A stretch of 64,000 bases of DNA from Burkholderiales bacterium (GTDB lineage: Bacteria; Pseudomonadota; Gammaproteobacteria; Burkholderiales; Nitrosomonadaceae). The notes under the pieces were generated by a model. That model had not been told where the DNA came from. It ran no database searches and saw nothing but the letters and a program-made list of their open reading frames with translations. The first letter of the stretch is position 1, and the number at the start of each line of letters is the position of its first letter. Where the stretch lies: assembly GCA_024235795.1 (NCBI GenBank), contig JACKLR010000003.1:620001-684000 (forward strand), written 5' to 3'. The translations under genes and the position numbers were made by a program. Below, piece by piece: positions 1 to 9,209 of this stretch.

Positions 1-316
1 AGTGACATTCCACGCACTCTTTCCGGTCCGCTTTGTCTCGCATCGAGGTCGGCGGCTCATAAAATGTCGCCGGATCCATATACGTGCTCAGCGGAATCGG
101 CTCCCAGTAATCACCCATCGTCCCCTTGCCCGCTCCTTGCTCAGGATCCTTGTAGCGCTTCACCAGCGCTTCATGCAACTCCTTCGGACTCGCTCCTCTG
201 TCAAGCCCCAACGCCTCATATGTCGCATCCGGTACGCTTGGTATCGCCTGTACCGCACCCGCCAGCGCAAATGCACATACAAACATGACCAATCTTAGCC
301 ATAGCTTGGAAATCAT
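1..316 (-). CDS. hao: Hydroxylamine oxidoreductase, N-terminal part (cut by window edge)
   Basis: HAO is the periplasmic octahaem c-type cytochrome that oxidises hydroxylamine in ammonia oxidisers. Only the first 105 codons lie in the window. The reading frame starts at an ATG with an AGGAG ribosome site just upstream, encodes a signal peptide (about residues 1-24), then the family N-terminus with KRYKDPEQGAGKGTMGDYWEP (residues 54 on) and ends at residues 101-105 in CVECH, the first haem attachment motif. The match to the Nitrosomonas HAO N-terminus is by memory of the protein, not a search. The gene continues leftward; cycA/cycB are usually downstream but are outside the window. A long purine-rich leader and a TTGACA box precede it. 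Confidence 0.93.
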   Translation of the reverse strand, partial: MISKLWLRLVMFVCAFALAGAVQAIPSVPDATYEALGLDRGASPKELHEALVKRYKDPEQGAGKGTMGDYWEPIPLSTYMDPATFYEPPTSMRDKADRKECVECH

Positions 317-647
317 CTCTCTCTCCTTTGTCTCTCTGTTCATTTCCAGTTATTTTTACTTCTTTCTCTTTGTTTTCTTCTTCTCTTCAGTGCTGTATCC
401 AGCAGTTACTTATTCTTCATCATAACCACCGCTTCCCTTCGAACCATCACAACAAGCTCATCCATTGTGCCTCCCTAACTTCAACACCCGAACCCATCAC
501 AACAGTACTACACCGCACCTGATCTTTCTTCTAACTTCGCAAAGTAAGACTACTCAGTCACCCCGCCCGTGTCAAGCAGTTTGTAAACTCAATTAACTCT
601 CAAACACAGGCAAAATATGCTCCTCACTTTCCGCAATTAAAATGTTC
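317..647 (-). promoter_or_regulatory. hao leader and candidate sigma70 promoter
   Basis: This gap of about 330 bp separates the histidine-rich gene from hao. On the minus strand a TTGACA box (570-575) is followed after 17 bp by TAGTCT (547-552), a reasonable -35 with a weak -10. The predicted 5' leader of about 230 nt is strikingly purine-rich on the transcript strand (320-400) and ends in AGGAG before the hao start. The promoter assignment is inference. Confidence 0.45.
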
Positions 648-1427
648 CTATGATTTACTTTCTTCTTCAACTTTTTTGCGGCGCATAAAATAAAATGCGG
701 CGCCACCGACAACAATCACCACCAGTCCAATTTCCATCATACCGAATCCACCGCCGTGTCCTGCATGACCGCCACCACTTCCACCTACAGCAAATGGCAC
801 ACGTCCTGCTACAACTATATTCCCTGCATCATCCTTTCTTTCTAACAAAATCTCGTAGTTACCTCTTTTCAGATCAGCAGAAACAACAATGATTCCCGAA
901 GGATGTTTCATATATGGAATATAATTAATACCATGTTCTGCCGCACTCGGATCAGTTCCTCCTGGCCCATCATGTTCCATGACATGATCATCATGATGGT
1001 CCATATCATGACCCTCATGTTCATCCATGTCATGCCCGCTATGATCTACTTCATCTTCTTTGCTTACAGCACTGCTTTTTGCAGCTGCCTCTTTTTTCGA
1101 ATGTCCGCCATGCCCACCATGACCAGCTTCCACCAAACGCACAGCAAGCGGTATCTCACGCGAATCCCAGTCCGACAGCTCTATGGTCAACTGCACTTTT
1201 CCAGGAGTTGGAATATTTTTACAGAATGAATGGAGTGGGGGGATATCGCCCGCAGGTACTTCATAACCGCTAAACGATATTGGAAATTCGCCACCTTTGA
1301 TTTCACATCCACCAGCATCATGATGTCCTTCGTGAGCAAGCATTAACTGTGCTTGCAGCGGTAATGCCAACATCGCAATTAAAGCAGCACCACCCAATTT
1401 TATCACCCATCCATTTACTTCCTTCAT
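648..1427 (-). CDS. Histidine-rich exported, membrane-anchored protein (unknown function)
   Basis: The 259-residue product has an N-terminal signal peptide (about residues 1-31), a beta-type periplasmic region, a central His/Asp/Glu/Met-rich stretch (about residues 100-155, repeats of GHDMDEHEGHDMDHH type), a second beta-type region ending near IVVAGRVPFAVGG, a glycine/histidine linker and a C-terminal transmembrane helix followed by RRKK. This looks like a periplasmic metal-binding protein tethered by its C-terminus; copper or zinc would fit His/Met/Asp clusters, but the metal is not determined by sequence. It lies upstream of hao in the same orientation, with its own gap, so a link to the electron-rich periplasm of ammonia oxidation is possible but unproven. 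I do not recognise a named family. Confidence 0.85.
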   Translation of the reverse strand: MKEVNGWVIKLGGAALIAMLALPLQAQLMLAHEGHHDAGGCEIKGGEFPISFSGYEVPAGDIPPLHSFCKNIPTPGKVQLTIELSDWDSREIPLAVRLVEAGHGGHGGHSKKEAAAKSSAVSKEDEVDHSGHDMDEHEGHDMDHHDDHVMEHDGPGGTDPSAAEHGINYIPYMKHPSGIIVVSADLKRGNYEILLERKDDAGNIVVAGRVPFAVGGSGGGHAGHGGGFGMMEIGLVVIVVGGAAFYFMRRKKVEEESKS

Positions 1428-1789
1428 ATCCTCTCCAATTTTTCTATGATTACTTCTTTTATTTTTTGTTTACGTTCAGCAGTACTGTTCGAGTAACTTA
1501 TTCTAGGATTGTATAACAAAAATTTCATAATAATAAATCGAATTCACTAGATTCTTTTTTTATTGCCAATTGATTAATAAACATATCGTTACAAATCAAT
1601 CCCGTATAACTGTCTATTACTTTATCCAGCATTCCATTAAGAGCCTTAAACGCAAAACCGCCAACTCATTTAGCAAGTCATTAAGAACTTGCCAAATCAA
1701 TCAGCGGCCTTGGAATGTTAAGCAGACACACGGTCACGTGTAATAGCGACCAGACATCGAGCAGAAATTTCTTTCTAAAAGCGCAAAAA
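1428..1789. other. Intergenic region, 362 bp
   Basis: AT-rich sequence between the PstS-like gene and the histidine-rich gene. It should contain the promoter of the latter. A weak hairpin (GCAAGT / ACTTGC, about 1673-1692) lies downstream of the PstS-like gene. I see no gene here. Confidence 0.5.
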
Positions 1790-2791
1790 CTACAGGCGCG
1801 CTTCATGTTTCATTACTTCTTCTATGTTTACGCCAACTTCTGATTCACCACTGAACACTGTACCCAATTTATTGTTTTTCATGCTCTCCAAATTAGTCGT
1901 ATACACAACGGGCGAGAGCGGAAAATATTTAACCTCAGTGACCAGCTCGGCCGCATTTTCCATGAAAAATTTAACAAAATCCTGTATTTCTGGCTTACTA
2001 GTTGAACGGGCGTTAACATAAATAAAAACGGGGCGGGATAGTGGTTGATAACTGCCATTTTCCACTGTTCGCGCTGATGGAATCACACCACCGTTACCAC
2101 TATCTACCGCAACAGCAGTAATTTTGTTTTTATTCTCAATATAATAAGCAAACCCAAAAAAACCCAGCGCATATATATCACTGGCCACACCCTGCACTAG
2201 GACATTATCATCCTCAGAAGCTGTAAAATCACCTCGACTGGATTTTGCCCTACCCACTATCGCTTCAGTAAAATACTCAAAGGTACCGGAATCGGCGCCT
2301 GGACCAAATAGCTTAACTCTCTTGTCTGGCCAGGAAGGATTTACTTGGTTCCAGTTGTTAATCTTGCCTTGAGCACTTGGTTCCCAGAATTGCTTGAGTT
2401 CATCAACTGTCATTGTTTTACTCCAGCTGTTTCTAGGGTTGATGACTACCGTTAATGCATCAATTGCAATTGGCATTTCAATATATTGTACGCCGGCCTT
2501 TTTACACGCCTCCATTTCCAATTGTGTAATCGGTCGAGAAGCGTTGACAATATCAAGCTCGTCTCTACAGAATTTCTTGAAACCGCCGCCTGTTCCTGAA
2601 ATCCCTACTGTGACACGCACAGCACCACGCCTGGCGATTTGAAAATCTTCCGCAACGGCTTCTATTATCGGATATACAGTACTAGAGCCATCGATTCTGA
2701 CAATCGGGCTCGCATATACACTTGCACTCGAGAAAAAATAGCCTGAGATTATGATGACTATAAGTCCGTTCAAACGTAAAAAACTAAACAT
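1790..2791 (-). CDS. pstS: Phosphate ABC transporter substrate-binding protein, PstS family
   Basis: A 333-residue periplasmic binding protein with a signal peptide (residues 1 to about 27, ending VYAS). The family N-terminus IVRIDGSSTVYPI and the phosphate-site segment GTGGGFKKFC, plus GADSGTFEYF, mark the PstS-like class that captures inorganic phosphate. No pstC, pstA, pstB or phoU gene is adjacent, so the transporter subunits must be elsewhere, or the protein acts as an orphan phosphate-binding or sensing protein. Length is normal for the shorter PstS class. Start is ATG. Confidence 0.85.
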   Translation of the reverse strand: MFSFLRLNGLIVIIISGYFFSSASVYASPIVRIDGSSTVYPIIEAVAEDFQIARRGAVRVTVGISGTGGGFKKFCRDELDIVNASRPITQLEMEACKKAGVQYIEMPIAIDALTVVINPRNSWSKTMTVDELKQFWEPSAQGKINNWNQVNPSWPDKRVKLFGPGADSGTFEYFTEAIVGRAKSSRGDFTASEDDNVLVQGVASDIYALGFFGFAYYIENKNKITAVAVDSGNGGVIPSARTVENGSYQPLSRPVFIYVNARSTSKPEIQDFVKFFMENAAELVTEVKYFPLSPVVYTTNLESMKNNKLGTVFSGESEVGVNIEEVMKHEARL

Positions 2792-2931
2792 CTACGTGCT
2801 CCAAATTAAAAATTTTAGCGATACACCCAGTAAATACTTCTTATTAATTGTTAAGTGAATTGTATGACAAAATTGTTACAACATTGTGACAGCTCTGAAC
2901 GGATGCACGTCCGCCTATAAATCACATGCCA

Positions 2932-4299
2932 TTAGTCAGCCCGATTACAGATTTTCTGTACTGCGTCTGCAATTTTTTCTGCCCAATAATTTACTTTCTG
3001 ATCAGATTCCCCTTCCACCATAATGCGGATCACGGGCTCGGTACCGGATGCTCGCAACAAAACACGCCCTTGACTATTCAAATCGAATTCAGCCTCTTTA
3101 ACAATTTCTTGGATTTCTCGCTGATTTACAACATCAAAAGATTTTGGAACTTTTACATTAATGAGACGATTCGGATAAAGTGTAATGTCTTGCAAAAATT
3201 CCGCCAAAGTAAGCTCTTTTTCACAAAGCGCTTGCAAGACTTGCAAAGCGGATATTATCCCATCCCCTGTTGTATGTTTATCCATGCAGATAATATGCCC
3301 AGAACTCTCTCCACCTAAAAACCATTTTTTTTTGCGCAAAAGTTCCATCACATGGCGATCACCAACTTTAGCCCTAAGAAATGGTATTTGCATATTCTTG
3401 AACCCGTTTTCAACCGCCATATTCGTCATTAATGTACCGACTACTCCACCTTTCATAAGTCCCTTCTGCTGGCGGTGCTGGGCAATGATATAAATCAACT
3501 GATCACCATCGTACAATACACCTTTATCATCAACCATTATGACCCGATCGCCGTCGCCATCAAGCGCAATACCCAAATCTGCGCGATGCAATTTGACGGA
3601 TTCTTGCAAGGCCGAACAGTGTGTTGCACCACACTCAAGGTTGATGTTCAAACCATTGGGTTTGTCTCCGATAGTAACCACATCGGCTCCGAGTTCATGA
3701 AACACATGGCCTGCAATGTTATATGTCGCACCATTCGCGCAATCAACAACGATTCTCAAGCCACGCAAATCAAGGCTATATGGAAAAGTACTTTTGCAAA
3801 ATTCAATATACCGTCCACTCGCATCCTTAAGCCGCTGTACTTTACCAAGCTGCGCAGAAGGCATAGTTTTAATCGGTGAGTTAATTTCTTCCTCAATCTG
3901 TCGCTCAATCTCATCCGGCAGCTTTGTTCCATCAGCAGAAAAGAATTTCACGCCATTATCTTCAAACAGATTATGTGATGCCGAAATAACAATACCTGCT
4001 TGTAATCTGAGCGCACGAATCAAATAGGCAATTGCCGATGTCGGCATTGGACCAGACAACAACACATCCACTCCCGATGCGGATAAGCCAGCTTCCAGTG
4101 CCGATTCCAGCATATAACCAGACACCCGCGTATCTTTACCGATTAATACTACGGGACGTTCACCTGCCGTCAAATGCCAGTCCTTAGCAGCCAGCACTTT
4201 ACCGGCAGCAAAACCTAAATTCAGAATACGATCTGGCGTGATCGGATCTTCTCCAACGCGCCCCCGGATACCGTCAGTTCCAAAAAATTTCTTAGTCAA
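2932..4299 (-). CDS. glmM: Phosphoglucosamine mutase
   Basis: GlmM converts glucosamine-6-phosphate to glucosamine-1-phosphate on the way to UDP-GlcNAc for peptidoglycan and LPS. The 455-residue protein begins KKFFGTDGIRG, carries the phosphoserine loop ISASHN (Ser about residue 108), the metal loop DGDGDR and the C-terminal sugar-phosphate loop RASGTEPVIR. Full length. It follows folP and ftsH in the same orientation as in many proteobacteria, though with a 283-bp gap after folP. The other two enzymes of the route, GlmS and GlmU, are encoded near the right end of the window. Confidence 0.97.
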   Translation of the reverse strand: MTKKFFGTDGIRGRVGEDPITPDRILNLGFAAGKVLAAKDWHLTAGERPVVLIGKDTRVSGYMLESALEAGLSASGVDVLLSGPMPTSAIAYLIRALRLQAGIVISASHNLFEDNGVKFFSADGTKLPDEIERQIEEEINSPIKTMPSAQLGKVQRLKDASGRYIEFCKSTFPYSLDLRGLRIVVDCANGATYNIAGHVFHELGADVVTIGDKPNGLNINLECGATHCSALQESVKLHRADLGIALDGDGDRVIMVDDKGVLYDGDQLIYIIAQHRQQKGLMKGGVVGTLMTNMAVENGFKNMQIPFLRAKVGDRHVMELLRKKKWFLGGESSGHIICMDKHTTGDGIISALQVLQALCEKELTLAEFLQDITLYPNRLINVKVPKSFDVVNQREIQEIVKEAEFDLNSQGRVLLRASGTEPVIRIMVEGESDQKVNYWAEKIADAVQKICNRAD

Positions 4300-4582
4300 T
4301 GGTTTAAATTTAGAATTGTGATTGATAAATATGCCCTTATACGTTCTCAGTTATAAATAACTTGAATGCGCAGGTATATAGGTTATCAAAAACTGTTGAA
4401 TAAAAAAATATGTGCAACTATTTAAAGCTGACATTACTAAAATCCAGCGCTTTTTCCAAGTGGTTTAGCAAACTTAAACACTCTATCGCAAGCCACAGAA
4501 TTGACAGTACTTTTTGAGTCAATAGAAAAATCGAGAACAATTTAAACGCATATTGAAAAATGAATTCGATTATGCAAAACCT

Positions 4583-5434
4583 TTAATTAAATGATCGTTC
4601 ATTTACGCGAACCTTTCGCACAGCAGCAAGAACCGCCAATGCATCTTTTGTACCTTTTATATCATGTACGCGTACAATTTTCGCGCCATTGACAACTGCA
4701 ATTTGCGCCGCGGCAACACTTTCATGAATACGTTGACCGACAGTGTTACCCGTAATTTCACCCAACATAGATTTTCTTGATAGGCCTGCCAGAATAGGTA
4801 CCTTCAATTGAGTAAATTCCTTCAAATTTGCCAATAGTTCAAGATTATGCTGCAACGATTTTCCAAAACCAAAACCAGGGTCAATAATTAAGCGATGCGG
4901 GGAAATGCCCATCGCAACCGCTGCCTGAATACGCTCCCGGAGAAAATCATATACCTCTTGAACAATGTTCAAATATTGTGGATTGATTTGCATATTAGCC
5001 GGACTGCCTTGCATATGCATCAAGCAAAGCAACACCCGATCATTTGCTGCAACTGCTTCTAATGCTCCTGGAGCGCGCAACGCATTAACATCATTAACGA
5101 TGTCGACACCCGCCAAAATTGCCCGGCGCATCACCTCGGGCTTGGATGTATCTACTGAAACAAGTATATCTTCATCTGCAAATGCTTCAATAACTGGCAT
5201 GACACGCCTCAATTCTTCATCAATACTAACTGGGGAACTACCAGGCCGGGTTGATTCGCCGCCAATATCCAGGATATCCGCGCCTTCCTCGATCAGCTTT
5301 CTTGCATGGCCAATGGCATCGTTTATTGAAAAATACAAACCACCGTCCGAAAATGAATCCGGTGTTGTATTAATGACTCCCATAATAAGAGGTTCTTCGG
5401 AAGTATGAATAAGGTGTGTATCGCACAAAGCCAT
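4583..5434 (-). CDS. folP: Dihydropteroate synthase
   Basis: FolP joins 6-hydroxymethyl-dihydropterin diphosphate to p-aminobenzoate in folate synthesis in the cytoplasm. The 283-residue protein shows the family signatures MGVINTTPDSFSDGG (about residues 18-32) and DIGGESTRPG, then VSVDTSKPEV and DPGFGFGKSLQHN. Full length, ATG start. It lies directly downstream of ftsH but is separated from it by a strong terminator hairpin, so it may have its own promoter. Confidence 0.97.
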   Translation of the reverse strand: MALCDTHLIHTSEEPLIMGVINTTPDSFSDGGLYFSINDAIGHARKLIEEGADILDIGGESTRPGSSPVSIDEELRRVMPVIEAFADEDILVSVDTSKPEVMRRAILAGVDIVNDVNALRAPGALEAVAANDRVLLCLMHMQGSPANMQINPQYLNIVQEVYDFLRERIQAAVAMGISPHRLIIDPGFGFGKSLQHNLELLANLKEFTQLKVPILAGLSRKSMLGEITGNTVGQRIHESVAAAQIAVVNGAKIVRVHDIKGTKDALAVLAAVRKVRVNERSFN

Positions 5435-5451
5435 TTTTACGAAATTGAAAA

Positions 5452-5488
5452 TAAAAAACGGGATACGATATTTTTAATCGTACCCCGT
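5452..5488 (-). terminator. Intrinsic terminator after ftsH
   Basis: Stem ACGGGATACGAT (5458-5469) pairs with ATCGTACCCCGT (5477-5488) with one G-U type mismatch around a short AT loop; on the minus strand it is followed by a run of T residues (5452-5457). It sits between the ftsH stop and the folP start. Confidence 0.85.
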
Positions 5489-5521
5489 CTCAAAAATTTA
5501 GTCGAGAACTAATTTAAATCG

Positions 5522-7441
5522 CTACTCAGTACTTTCCTTAGCAACACCTTGCGGTGGAGTTTCTGCTTCCTCTCCTCCTTCTTCCGTAGAAGGTGCTTCT
5601 TCAGCAGCTTGCTCTGGCATGGACTGAGGTGGCTTAGGCGCACGCGGAGGGCGTCCTTCCATAATATCTTTGATCTGATTGCTGTCAATGGTCTCCCACT
5701 CGAGCAAAGCTTGTGTCATAGCTTCGATCTTGTCTTTATTTTCCTCAATCAATTTCCGTGCAAGCGCGTATTGTTCATCGACAATCCGGCGAATTTCAGC
5801 ATCAACCTTCTGCATCGTCGCTTCACTCATATTCTTATGCGTTGTAACAGATCGACCCAGGAAAACTTCTCCTTCGTTTTCTCCGTACACCATAGGTCCA
5901 AGCGACTCAGTCATACCCCACTGGGTGACCATTTGGCGGGCTAATTCAGTTGCGCGTTCAAAGTCATTTGAAGCGCCTGTTGTCATCTGATGCATAAACA
6001 CTTCTTCAGCAATACGCCCGCCAAACATAACTGCTAATCTTTGCAAGATTTCCTCTTTTTCCATACTGAAACGATCTTCTGTAGGGAGTTGCATTGTGAC
6101 ACCCAATGCACGGCCCCTTGGAATAATCGTCACTTTATGGACAGGGTCTGTTTTAGGCAGCAAATATGCCACAACTGCATGGCCAGATTCATGATAGGCT
6201 GTATTCCTGCGCTCATGCTCAGGCATTACAACGGATTTCCTCTCCGCACCCATAAATATCTTGTCTTTGGCATTTTCAAAATCTTCCATATCCACCAGAC
6301 GCTTATTTCTACGCGCAGCAAATAAAGCCGCCTCGTTAACAAGATTGGCCAGATCAGCACCTGACATACCGGGTGTGCCGCGCGCTAGAACGTCCGCTTT
6401 TACATCTGGGGCAAGCGGTACTTTGCGCATATGCACATTGAGAATCTGTTCACGCCCACGTATATCAGGTAGCGGCACGGTTACCTGCCGATCGAAACGC
6501 CCTGGACGCAATAATGCGGGATCAAGCACATCAGGACGGTTAGTTGCTGCTATCACGATAACGCCCAGCGCACCTTCAAAACCATCCATTTCAACAAGCA
6601 ATTGATTAAGCGTCTGTTCACGTTCATCATTACCGCCCCCTAAACCTGCACCACGCTGACGACCTACAGCATCAATCTCATCAATAAAGATGATACATGG
6701 CGCATGCTTTTTGGCTTGTTCAAACATGTCACGTACTCTTGATGCACCGACACCGACAAACATTTCCACAAAATCGGAACCGGAAATGCTGAAAAAAGGT
6801 ACTTGCGCTTCTCCCGCAATCGCGCGCGCCAAAAGCGTTTTACCCGTTCCTGGGCTACCAACCATCAACACACCACGCGGAATTCGCCCACCCAACTTCT
6901 GGAACTTGGTAGGGTCGCGCAAAAACTCAACAAGCTCAGCAACTTCTTCCTTTGCCTCCTCGCAACCGGCAACATCGTTAAACGTGACTTGATTTTGGGA
7001 TTTATCAAGCATACGTGCTTTACTTTTGCCAAAAGAGAACGCACCACCATTTCGGCCCCCACCTTGCATTTGCCGCATGAAAAATATCCATACCGCTATA
7101 AGCAACAGCATCGGGAACCATGAAATAAAAATACTCATTAGCATGGAGGGCTCTTCTTCAGGTTTTGCCTCAACTATGACTCCCGCTTTTAGCAAATCGC
7201 TGACTAACCACGGATCTGACGGTGCGTAAGTCGTAAAACGCGCACCATCCGTGTTGGTTCCTCTTAAGGTACGGCCATCAATCACCACCTTTGCAATACG
7301 GCCACGATTCAAATCAGAAATAAACTGCGAGTAATCAATCGGCACCTGTGTTTGTTGTCGCACACTGAATTGGTTAAATACCGTCATCAAAATGAGTGCA
7401 ATTACAAGCCAAATGGCCATATTTTTAATCAAATTATTCAA
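5522..7441 (-). CDS. ftsH: ATP-dependent zinc metalloprotease FtsH
   Basis: FtsH is an inner-membrane AAA+ protease that degrades misfolded membrane proteins and regulatory proteins. The 639-residue protein has a transmembrane helix at about 7-24, a periplasmic domain, a second helix at about 103-122, Walker A GSPGTGKT (195-202), Walker B IIFIDEID (about 250-257), the SRH region with LRPGRFDRQ and the zinc site HESGH (417-421). The C-terminus is rich in Pro/Glu. It is downstream of rlmE, as in most proteobacteria. Confidence 0.98.
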   Translation of the reverse strand: MNNLIKNMAIWLVIALILMTVFNQFSVRQQTQVPIDYSQFISDLNRGRIAKVVIDGRTLRGTNTDGARFTTYAPSDPWLVSDLLKAGVIVEAKPEEEPSMLMSIFISWFPMLLLIAVWIFFMRQMQGGGRNGGAFSFGKSKARMLDKSQNQVTFNDVAGCEEAKEEVAELVEFLRDPTKFQKLGGRIPRGVLMVGSPGTGKTLLARAIAGEAQVPFFSISGSDFVEMFVGVGASRVRDMFEQAKKHAPCIIFIDEIDAVGRQRGAGLGGGNDEREQTLNQLLVEMDGFEGALGVIVIAATNRPDVLDPALLRPGRFDRQVTVPLPDIRGREQILNVHMRKVPLAPDVKADVLARGTPGMSGADLANLVNEAALFAARRNKRLVDMEDFENAKDKIFMGAERKSVVMPEHERRNTAYHESGHAVVAYLLPKTDPVHKVTIIPRGRALGVTMQLPTEDRFSMEKEEILQRLAVMFGGRIAEEVFMHQMTTGASNDFERATELARQMVTQWGMTESLGPMVYGENEGEVFLGRSVTTHKNMSEATMQKVDAEIRRIVDEQYALARKLIEENKDKIEAMTQALLEWETIDSNQIKDIMEGRPPRAPKPPQSMPEQAAEEAPSTEEGGEEAETPPQGVAKESTE

Positions 7442-7624
7442 AATAGCTCCTTGGTTTGCACCTTTTAAAATATTATCTAACCTATTTACGCCAAATAGCT
7501 AAAATTCTCAACTCTCGGAAAGAATTAAAGCTGCGCAGCATAATAATTATAGATAAATAATTGTAAATAAGTTCGTGTTATCAATTTTACTTTGCCAGGC
7601 ATTTGTTTTTTAATTCTGCTTATT

Positions 7625-8245
7625 TTAGCGTTTCTTTTCAAGCCCCAACAAATAAACTTCTGAACTGCGATTGCGAGATGCCTTCGGTTTCCGTATCATG
7701 ACCTTGTTAAACCCGTTTCGCATTTCTCTTAAAAATTGATTGAAATCACTTCCTTGAAAAATTTTGACCAAAAAACTGCCACCGTAGTTCAGTTTTTTCA
7801 TCGCGAAATCCAAAGCCAGCTCTGCCAAATACACACTGCGTGATTGATCGCACACACCAATGCCACTGATATTTGGCGCCATATCTGAAATAACCACATC
7901 CAGTTTATATCCAACTAATTGCTGATCTAGTTCAATAATAGCACTTTCTTCTTGAAAATCACCCTGTACAATAGTCACATCTAGCAGTGGTTGCATTTCA
8001 AGAATATCCAAAGCTATCACTTTACCTTTACTGCCGACTTTATGCAAAGCGACCTGTGACCAACTACCCGGAGCCGCGCCTAGATCTACAACGCACATCC
8101 CTTTTTTAAGTATATGGTCACGCTCATTTATTTCAAGCAATTTATAAGCTGCACGTGAACGAAAACCTTCTTTCTTTGCCAGCTTTACATAAATATCGTT
8201 GACATGCTCATACATCCATGAATTGCTGGTTTTAGTGCGGTTCAT
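7625..8245 (-). CDS. rlmE: 23S rRNA 2'-O-methyltransferase RlmE (FtsJ/RrmJ)
   Basis: RlmE methylates U2552 of 23S rRNA at a late stage of 50S assembly. The protein of about 206 residues has the family N-terminus with REGF-like KKEGFRSRAAYKL, the SAM motif VVDLGAAPGSWSQ and the catalytic region VISDMAPN. I use the ATG at 8245; a TTG one codon upstream is less likely. It is divergent from yhbY with about 41 bp between the starts, the usual arrangement. Confidence 0.96.
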   Translation of the reverse strand: MNRTKTSNSWMYEHVNDIYVKLAKKEGFRSRAAYKLLEINERDHILKKGMCVVDLGAAPGSWSQVALHKVGSKGKVIALDILEMQPLLDVTIVQGDFQEESAIIELDQQLVGYKLDVVISDMAPNISGIGVCDQSRSVYLAELALDFAMKKLNYGGSFLVKIFQGSDFNQFLREMRNGFNKVMIRKPKASRNRSSEVYLLGLEKKR

Positions 8246-8286
8246 CAAGTAAAATTCAATATTTGAAATTAGATAAAGTTCATTTC

Positions 8287-8634
8287 ATGTTAACTTTGAA
8301 TGCTGCGCAACGTCGCCGGCTTGCTGCCCAGGGTCATGCGCTAAATCCTCTGGTAATAATTGGAAAAGCCGGACTAACAGAAAGTGTTTTAAAAGAGCTT
8401 GATCGGGGACTGCTAAGCCATGAATTAATTAAAGTTAAAGTACTGCTTGGCGAACGCAATGACAGGAAATTAGCACTTGAAGAAATTTGCCAAAAACTCA
8501 ATGCCGCACCTATTCAACATATCGGCAGAACATTGGTTATTTACCGCCCCAATCCTGAAAAAACCAAACAGAAAATAATGCCGAAAAAACCAAAGTGCAA
8601 ACCACATCGCACCAAACGCAGTTATCAGAACTAA
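8287..8634 (+). CDS. yhbY: RNA-binding protein YhbY (CRS1-YhbY / CRM domain)
   Basis: YhbY is a small CRM-domain protein that binds pre-50S ribosomal particles. The motif VIIGKAGLT with a GxxG-type loop, and VKVLLGERNDRK, are visible. I choose the ATG at 8287 (MLTLNAAQRRRL) because family members start there, rather than the in-frame upstream TTG. The C-terminal 25 residues are lysine-rich and extend beyond the usual ~97-residue length, a plausible RNA-binding tail. Confidence 0.93.
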   Translation: MLTLNAAQRRRLAAQGHALNPLVIIGKAGLTESVLKELDRGLLSHELIKVKVLLGERNDRKLALEEICQKLNAAPIQHIGRTLVIYRPNPEKTKQKIMPKKPKCKPHRTKRSYQN

Positions 8635-8652
8635 TACTTTTACTTTAAAAAA

Positions 8653-9129
8653 TCAAATATACTTAACGCTCAAAATTTCATACTCACGAATACCTCCAGG
8701 CGCCTTAACTTCAGCAATATCGCCTGCATATTTGCCGATTAACGCACGCGCAGTCGGAGAGCTGATTGAGATTTTTTTGTCCTTGATATCGGCTTCATCG
8801 TCACCAACAATCTGATAGGTAACCGTCTCACCATTTTGCAAATCTTCTAATTCTACGGTTGCCCCAAAAACACAGGCACCATCCGCATTGATAAGTGCCG
8901 GATCAATGATTTGTGCACTGGACAGCTTACTTTCCAGATCCGCAATTCGCCCCTCAATAAAACCCTGTTTCTCCTTGGCAGCATCGTATTCGGCATTTTC
9001 AGAGAGATCACCATGCGAACGGGCCTCAGCAATTGCCGCAATGACAGCAGGACGATGCACCGTTTTCATCTCATGTAATTCCCTGCGAAGCGCTTCCGCG
9101 CCAGCCACAGTTAAAGGTATCGTACCCAT
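8653..9129 (-). CDS. greA: Transcription elongation factor GreA
   Basis: GreA inserts into the RNA polymerase secondary channel and stimulates transcript cleavage in backtracked complexes. The 158-residue protein has the N-terminal coiled coil with the tip motif DLSENAEYDAAKEKQ containing the catalytic acidic residues, and the C-terminal FKBP-like domain ending in GIREYEILSV. It is downstream of carB in the same orientation, a common arrangement in proteobacteria. Confidence 0.97.
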   Translation of the reverse strand: MGTIPLTVAGAEALRRELHEMKTVHRPAVIAAIAEARSHGDLSENAEYDAAKEKQGFIEGRIADLESKLSSAQIIDPALINADGACVFGATVELEDLQNGETVTYQIVGDDEADIKDKKISISSPTARALIGKYAGDIAEVKAPGGIREYEILSVKYI

Positions 9130-9209
9130 TATTGCTATTTATCCCTCTCGTTCTTCAAATTCGTTGATTCACTCTATCCAATCAAGGACATGCAAATTGA
9201 AAATCATAA

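Noticed and set aside
903..1229. Plus-strand frame of 108 codons opposite the histidine-rich gene
   Set aside because: It is the antisense image of His/Asp-rich codons (runs of Met/Ile) and has no ribosome site; the minus-strand gene has signal peptide and anchor.
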